Virus record (IMG/VR): IMGVR_UViG_3300021963_000390
Coordinates: 1-34,241 of that record
Direction: 5' to 3' (one strand)
Source of the DNA: a virus
Length of the DNA: 34,241 nucleotides
Part shown: positions 29,555 through 34,241 of the stretch, piece after piece
How positions within the stretch are numbered: position 1 is the first letter of the stretch
How the letters are laid out: every line of letters begins with the position of its first letter
Program-made: the position numbers and the translations under genes
The notes under the pieces: model-generated
What the model was told of the DNA's origin: nothing
Databases searched by the model: none
The model's input: the letters and a program-made list of their open reading frames with translations, nothing else

Positions 29555-32031
29555 TCAGGTTCCTTCGGTTGTTGCGCTTTTTGAGCGGATTGTTGTTGCA
29601 TCTGTGCTTGGTTTCTAGCCACTTCTGCACCGATACGCAAGCCTTCGGCTTGTTGTTTAGCAGAGAGATTCATCTTGTCACTCTCAGCCTTTGCGCCAGT
29701 CTGCATGCCAGCGATTCGTTCTTGGGCAGCGATGCGCTCGCGCTCGATGTCGAGTTGATCTGCTTTCGCAGCCGCATCCATCTGTAGTTTCTTCTCGGAA
29801 ATCTCGACCTTCTTGCCTTCCAACTGCAACTTGGCTTGCTCGATTTGGACGGCTGGGTCTTGTGCTTGTTGTTGGGCTTGCTGTTGAGCGGCCTCTTTCT
29901 GGTTGTTTTGTAGCAACTGTTGTGCGGCTTGTGCCACCAACGGTGCGAGTTGCGCTTCCACTTTCGGGTCCATCGGTTGGTCTGGTGCAGGCAGTGGTAC
30001 TCCCAACTGTGCTTCGACTTGTGCGCGGTACTCGAACCCAAGGTGTTCTGCAATATGTGCATGTGCCGCAGCCAGCAACATTTGAGCCTGCGGGTTCTGA
30101 CCCAACACTTGTGCAATCTTGGGGTCTTGCATCGCAGCCATGTGGACAGCGATGTGGGCTTTGTGGTCTTGGGCGAGAAACGCTTTGACGGGTTTGCCCT
30201 TGATGATGTTCATGTTTTCTGTAACTGGGTCAACTGGCCTCATGTCGTCTTCCAACGGTACAAGTTTCTCAGCATGCTTGATACCCAACACATTCAACAT
30301 CTGACGATGCAGTTGTGGCAAGTCATAAATCTGTGGTGCCTGTTGCGCCATCTGCATGACGGCTTGGTACTGAACCACACGCTGACTCATGGTCGCGGCG
30401 TTCGGGTCACTGACAGGAATTACTTCTACCTTGTGGTAGTCAGCCTCTTTAGCTTGTGCGCCGCGTGGACCATCAGCATCGTATGAATAGTCTGGGTCTG
30501 TGTAGTCGCGAATGATGCCAGCCAAGAGTTTCAATTCTTGTTTCAAACTGTAGTGCAGTCGAGCCTGTACAGCAGACATCACCTTTAACATGCGCTCAAG
30601 GATAGCCAGCGTTGTACCCACAGGCGCGTTTGCGCTCATGTCAGCAACCTTCATATCAGCGACTGCCGCAAATCGACGTGCGTCATCAACGATTTGATTC
30701 ATCAACGCCAACAGCGTTTGGCTTGGCTCTTTGTATGGCAGGTTGACGATGTTGTCTTTCAACGTACCCGATGTGATGTCTACATCACGGTACTCGCCCG
30801 GTGCGATGGGAGTGTCGTCCCCTTTGATACGCAGACCACGGGTCTTCAAACCGCCGGGCAAATTAGACAGCGTGCCCGCATCAACCAACTGGCGTGTAAG
30901 AGATGTTGCGCTCTTAGCAGCACCACCAATCAAGTGAATCAAACCAAAGCCATACGCTCCGAAGCCGGGTATGTATTGGTAATGCACAAAGTGCTGGCGT
31001 GTTTTGTGTAACTCGTCGTTCTCTTTCCAGTTGCGGCGGACAGACAAAATTTCTTTGGTGTCTTTAACCATTGTGATGACGTATGGCAGTGCGATGCCTG
31101 TCTCTTCGCCATCTTCGTCTTTATCTTCAAAGCCGGGCAAGTCAAGTTCAACGTGCATCTCAAGCAACTGAAAGCGGTCATCGTATGACGCGCTAAAGCC
31201 TGTCTCTTTGTCTTTGGCTTTCTGAATCTCGTCAACTGTCTTGCTTGGTTCACCCAACTCAATGTCGCGGTAGAACCCTGCATTGATAAGACGTTTAATC
31301 TCGTTCTCGCTCTTGCGCATGCGGTGTGTCACGCGTGGGCTGAGTGTCATCTCTGATGTGCCGTACGGCAGAATCACATCTTCTGCTGGTATGAACATCG
31401 ATACTTGGCGACCTAGGCTTGGGTCGTAGTACACCTTCTTAAATGCAGAACCCGATATGGGCAAGTTCCACAACATCTTCTCGTGTTCTGGGCGGTACTC
31501 AACCATGACTTCAGTCAACTGATAGTTCATGTCATCTTGCACGCGCTTGGCAGACTCTTCTTTCTCGCGAGTCTCTTTGCCAATGATTAGTGTCTTCACA
31601 GGCCCCATCGCTGGGAAAGTTTCCATGATGGTTTCAGATTGGAAGCGAACAACTGCTTCTGTCAACATGGGGTGGAACACACCACACGCGCCACTCCACG
31701 GCTCAGTGCGCTCTTCGTACTGCAACCCAAGAAGTTTTAAACCTTCTGTGTAAGTCTTCTCCCACTCTTTGCGACTACTGATGTCGTTGTCGTAGTCTTC
31801 TAGCAAGTCACCAGATAACTGATTTAACTCGCCCTCATCCATGTGGTCGGCTAAGTTGTCGTTGAAGGCTGTGCCGTCTTTGCCTTTTTCTTCGCCCGGT
31901 GCGATGGTGATTTCTACACTGCCATCATCGAGAGTCACCATGTCTGGGTTATCTATCTCGATTTCTAAGGCTGGACCTGATGTATCTTGCAAGCCCATCG
32001 GTGCGCCATAAATTGCTTTATCAATCGCCAT
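29551..32031 (-). CDS. Portal protein (P22-like)
   Basis: An 826-aa portal subunit. The portal dodecamer forms the unique head vertex through which DNA enters and leaves. I start it at ATG 32031, preceded by AAGGAAG at good spacing, because an open frame to 32169 only runs back into the terminase gene. The N-terminal two thirds resembles podovirus portals: a region beginning SGACGVFHPMLTEAVV followed by ISGSAFKKVYYDP, then wing and clip-like mixed alpha/beta sequence. The last 150 residues are Gln/Ala/Lys-rich and strongly coiled-coil, consistent with the long helical barrel seen in P22-type portals. The stop overlaps the next gene by 4 bases (ATGA). Confidence 0.93.
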   Translation of the reverse strand: MAIDKAIYGAPMGLQDTSGPALEIEIDNPDMVTLDDGSVEITIAPGEEKGKDGTAFNDNLADHMDEGELNQLSGDLLEDYDNDISSRKEWEKTYTEGLKLLGLQYEERTEPWSGACGVFHPMLTEAVVRFQSETIMETFPAMGPVKTLIIGKETREKEESAKRVQDDMNYQLTEVMVEYRPEHEKMLWNLPISGSAFKKVYYDPSLGRQVSMFIPAEDVILPYGTSEMTLSPRVTHRMRKSENEIKRLINAGFYRDIELGEPSKTVDEIQKAKDKETGFSASYDDRFQLLEMHVELDLPGFEDKDEDGEETGIALPYVITMVKDTKEILSVRRNWKENDELHKTRQHFVHYQYIPGFGAYGFGLIHLIGGAAKSATSLTRQLVDAGTLSNLPGGLKTRGLRIKGDDTPIAPGEYRDVDITSGTLKDNIVNLPYKEPSQTLLALMNQIVDDARRFAAVADMKVADMSANAPVGTTLAILERMLKVMSAVQARLHYSLKQELKLLAGIIRDYTDPDYSYDADGPRGAQAKEADYHKVEVIPVSDPNAATMSQRVVQYQAVMQMAQQAPQIYDLPQLHRQMLNVLGIKHAEKLVPLEDDMRPVDPVTENMNIIKGKPVKAFLAQDHKAHIAVHMAAMQDPKIAQVLGQNPQAQMLLAAAHAHIAEHLGFEYRAQVEAQLGVPLPAPDQPMDPKVEAQLAPLVAQAAQQLLQNNQKEAAQQQAQQQAQDPAVQIEQAKLQLEGKKVEISEKKLQMDAAAKADQLDIERERIAAQERIAGMQTGAKAESDKMNLSAKQQAEGLRIGAEVARNQAQMQQQSAQKAQQPKEPD

Positions 32032-32041
32032 ATTTACTTCC

Positions 32042-33580
32042 TTAGTAGTACGCCGCTTTACGCGGACGCGACAAATAATTTCTGTCGTCATAGTCGCTAT
32101 CAAGACGAATAAATCCGCCGTTGCGATAGCGTTGCAACGCCATTGACGTGCAGTCAACCATGTCGTCATTTTCAGAGGCTGGGAATGCGGCTACTTGCTC
32201 AACCACAGCTTCCGCCCAGCGCCTACCCGCAGGATACCAGACCATGCCTGATCTGAACACATCAGCAACGGAGTTCAACCTCGCTACTTTATCACCTGTA
32301 CCCCTGTGTGGGGTAAATTCTTGCACGGGGATGCCCATTCGCCTAAATTCTTGAAACAGTGGGGTGCCGTTGGACTTCTTCTCAACAACGAACGAGTCAG
32401 GTTCCCACTCCTTGTACTCGCGCATGCACAAGTCTTTCAACTCTGGGAACTCCACCCGCACATTGATCGCATTCAGCAGTATCAAGTGCGCCGCACCTTG
32501 GGTCAACTCGTCATCTTCGAACACGCCCCATGTCAATAGGGCTGAAAAGTCAGCGCGGTTGTTCTGTTCTGCCGCCGCGTCAAGCGTCATGATGATGTAT
32601 TCGCAGTCTGGCGGGTCTTCCCTCTCCCACAGTTTCCACCATTCACGCTTAACGATGGCACCTTCTTCGGATGTGGGGTTTTGTTGGTACTGCGCGTTCC
32701 ATTGGTACGCGGGCATAGACGCACGGGTGCGGTGCAGAGCCTTTAAGTCATAGAACTCAGGCCATAACGCCCGCTCTTCTGGCGTATTTTCGTTAAATAT
32801 CGCTGGAAACTCAAAAAACTCGTACTGATCGGCCTCGCCGTTACGCGCCATGTCTTTCGCCATGTTCCCAATCAAGTCATTGGGGTGCCAGCGTGTGTGC
32901 ACGATAGCCACACGACCGCCCGGCATCAAACGCGTACGCGCACCAAAGGTAAACCACTCATACGCCTTGTGAAATACCTCGTAATTGCCGTTAATGATGT
33001 CTTGTTCGTTGTGTGGGTCGTCAACTAATAGTAAATCCGCGCCCCTACCAGCCAAAGCAGAGCCAACACCTGTTGCAAAGTACTCTCCTCCTGCGTTAGT
33101 ATTCCAGCGTCCAGCACTTTTTGAGTCAACTGCTAGTGTTACAGTAGGGAAAATCTCTTTATATGCGTCCTGATCGACCAAATTTCGCACTTTTCGACCG
33201 AAATCGACAGCCAAATCTGAGGTGTGGGACACCATAAGTACTTTTTTATCAGGGAAATTGCCTAGAAACCATGCGGGAAAATAGACTGACACGAGAAACG
33301 ACTTGCCGTGACGCGGTGGAACGGACACAGCCACGCGGTCTTTGCGCCCAAACGCCATATCTTCTAACAAACCCGCCAACTTCCTATGGTGCGCCCCAAC
33401 CTTATAGTCAGGATTCATACGCACACAGAAGTCCAAGAGAGAATCTCGCGACGCCCGCGCCACTTCGCGACGCTCGACTTCCACGACTTCTTCTTCCAAA
33501 GCAAGCAACTCTTCCTCACTGAGCAAAGACAGGTCTTGGTTCAGTAAATTGGCTAGTTCAAGTTCGGAAGTCTCGTCCAT
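32042..33580 (-). CDS. terL: Terminase large subunit (packaging ATPase-nuclease)
   Basis: A 512-aa DNA-packaging motor protein that would dock on the portal, drive DNA into the procapsid with ATP and cut the concatemer. Seen directly: a Walker A-like PPRHGKS at residues 88-94, Walker B LLLVDDP at 183-189, a coupling motif around VHTRWHPNDL at 227-236, and a C-terminal nuclease of RNase H fold with candidate metal-binding acids at D334, E400 and D473. Length is normal for the family. It sits between the probable small terminase (23-base overlap) and the portal (10-base gap), the canonical packaging order. All motifs look intact. Confidence 0.97.
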   Translation of the reverse strand: MDETSELELANLLNQDLSLLSEEELLALEEEVVEVERREVARASRDSLLDFCVRMNPDYKVGAHHRKLAGLLEDMAFGRKDRVAVSVPPRHGKSFLVSVYFPAWFLGNFPDKKVLMVSHTSDLAVDFGRKVRNLVDQDAYKEIFPTVTLAVDSKSAGRWNTNAGGEYFATGVGSALAGRGADLLLVDDPHNEQDIINGNYEVFHKAYEWFTFGARTRLMPGGRVAIVHTRWHPNDLIGNMAKDMARNGEADQYEFFEFPAIFNENTPEERALWPEFYDLKALHRTRASMPAYQWNAQYQQNPTSEEGAIVKREWWKLWEREDPPDCEYIIMTLDAAAEQNNRADFSALLTWGVFEDDELTQGAAHLILLNAINVRVEFPELKDLCMREYKEWEPDSFVVEKKSNGTPLFQEFRRMGIPVQEFTPHRGTGDKVARLNSVADVFRSGMVWYPAGRRWAEAVVEQVAAFPASENDDMVDCTSMALQRYRNGGFIRLDSDYDDRNYLSRPRKAAYY

Positions 33581-34208
33581 CGGTCTTGGTGTTATCCACT
33601 ACTAGGGTTACAGGTGTGTCGTCCAACATATCATCTGCCGCTTCGCGCAGACTTACCGCCTTGACGGGTAATTCTTGAATCTCCTCGGCCTTACTGCGAA
33701 CTTGCAGTAGTTTGGAAATCCGCTCTTTAATCGACGCTTGCAACTCGATGGTCGTTTTGTGCTTGACCGTGACTTCACTGCGTTCTATAAAGAGGCCAAC
33801 ATCGCCAATCTTACCAAGTAACTCTAAAGACCGCATCCTGATTTTGGCGTCAGGGTTGGTAGATTCTTCAATTAACTTATTAGTAACGTAGGTGCGAATC
33901 TGCACCGCTGACTTGACGACCACATGGTCGTACTCGCTCAGAATTTGTTTCAAGTGCATCACCGACCCAGCGGTGTTTACCGTAGCGATGTTTGCTGGAA
34001 TGGTAGATGGGTCTGCGGAATCCGTGATCGATGCGTGGAATCCAGCCCTTGCCTTGACCATGTCTTCTTCGTTGGGGGTGTCATCTGCACCAAACGCCTT
34101 CAAGAACTCTACAGTTTTAAAGAGCGCAGCCACCTTCTCGTGCAAATTTAGCACGTCTTTTTCTGCCTCTGGCAGAGGGTGGGATAACTCTGGGACGCAA
34201 TTAAACAT
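33558..34208 (-). CDS. Probable terminase small subunit
   Basis: A 216-aa protein immediately upstream of the large terminase and overlapping it by 23 bases. Small terminases recognise the phage packaging site and regulate the large subunit's ATPase; the assignment here rests mainly on this position and on size. The sequence is helical and charged: residues near 80-110 and 115-190 look like long amphipathic helices, with a Lys/Arg-rich stretch in the last third. No helix-turn-helix is obvious by eye. The ATG at 34208 is the first in frame after the window edge and has no clear Shine-Dalgarno; a TATAGT hexamer lies just upstream, so a short-leader or leaderless message is possible. It could also be an unrelated packaging accessory protein. 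Confidence 0.65.
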   Translation of the reverse strand: MFNCVPELSHPLPEAEKDVLNLHEKVAALFKTVEFLKAFGADDTPNEEDMVKARAGFHASITDSADPSTIPANIATVNTAGSVMHLKQILSEYDHVVVKSAVQIRTYVTNKLIEESTNPDAKIRMRSLELLGKIGDVGLFIERSEVTVKHKTTIELQASIKERISKLLQVRSKAEEIQELPVKAVSLREAADDMLDDTPVTLVVDNTKTDGRDFRT

Positions 34209-34241
34209 GGGCGCACTATACCAAAAAATAATAGAACCGGT

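Noticed and set aside
29691-30486. Overlapping plus-strand open frames opposite the portal gene
   Set aside because: They are antisense to the Gln/Ala-rich portal C terminus; composition is random-looking and Cys/Leu/Val-rich, as expected of shadow frames.
32032-32169. Longer N terminus for the portal, starting at 32169
   Set aside because: It overlaps the terminase C terminus, has a Cys/Arg-rich unlike composition, and the ATG at 32031 has a good AAGGAAG site.
34209-34241. Promoter for the terminase operon from TATAGT near 34215
   Set aside because: The hexamer is only about a dozen bases from the ATG and the -35 region would lie at or past the window edge, so it cannot be judged.
1-34241. 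tRNA genes, attachment sites, integrase or other prophage marks
   Set aside because: No clover-leaf sequence fits in the short gaps and no recombinase-like frame is present, so lysogeny can be neither shown nor excluded.

Overview
This window is one continuous, single-direction block of virion genes from a tailed bacteriophage or a prophage very like one. Every supported gene is on the minus strand, so it reads from right (34.2 kb) to left (1). No host housekeeping gene, integrase, replication gene, tRNA or CRISPR is visible. Terminase, a P22-like portal, a Mu gpT-like capsid protein, two short-tail adaptor candidates, a P22 gp10-like nozzle candidate, Gln/Gly-rich ejection-type proteins and the absence of a sheath, tape measure or baseplate set point to a short-tailed (podovirus-like) phage. 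The small-gene repertoire resembles phages of aquatic proteobacteria (HMO-2011-like or SU10-like). The host and lineage are inferences; both window edges cut the phage genome.

Layout in transcription order. (1) Packaging and head, 34.2-25.9 kb: probable small terminase, large terminase, portal, a 63-aa helical protein, a GroES-like co-chaperonin, scaffold, an unknown protein, a decoration-protein candidate and the major capsid protein, closed by a hairpin terminator. (2) 25.8-24.7 kb: two beta-rich virion proteins with a second terminator (UUCG loop) between them; the first has its own promoter candidate and a structured leader. (3) 24.7-20.1 kb: a glycosyltransferase-like protein, a cluster of small Lys/Gly-rich proteins, a small holin-like membrane protein, a zinc-ribbon protein and two adaptor candidates. 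(4) 20.1-11.5 kb: paralogous beta-rich proteins, a 622-aa fibre of about 28 repeats, a second glycosyltransferase-like protein, and serial fibre plus small-partner cassettes ending in a tail-collar protein. (5) 11.5-9.5 kb: a membrane protein and a lysis cassette with an M15 peptidase endolysin, including a 58-aa gene found by reading the sequence. (6) 9.5-1 kb: the nozzle candidate, a small protein, three ejection-type proteins with a GNAT acetyltransferase among them, and the first 683 residues of a very large protein running off the left edge.

Genes are packed with ATGA, TAATG or TTGA overlaps, suggesting translational coupling. Functions fit one late programme: package DNA, build and decorate the head, close it with a short tail, add modular fibres, lyse the host and deliver internal proteins. 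The points most worth following are the two glycosyltransferase-like genes inside the structural operon, the duplicated fibre/partner cassettes sharing a C-terminal tag, a domain inserted into the collar fold, a possible hairpin-bridged ribosome binding site before the repeat fibre, and the lone co-chaperonin.
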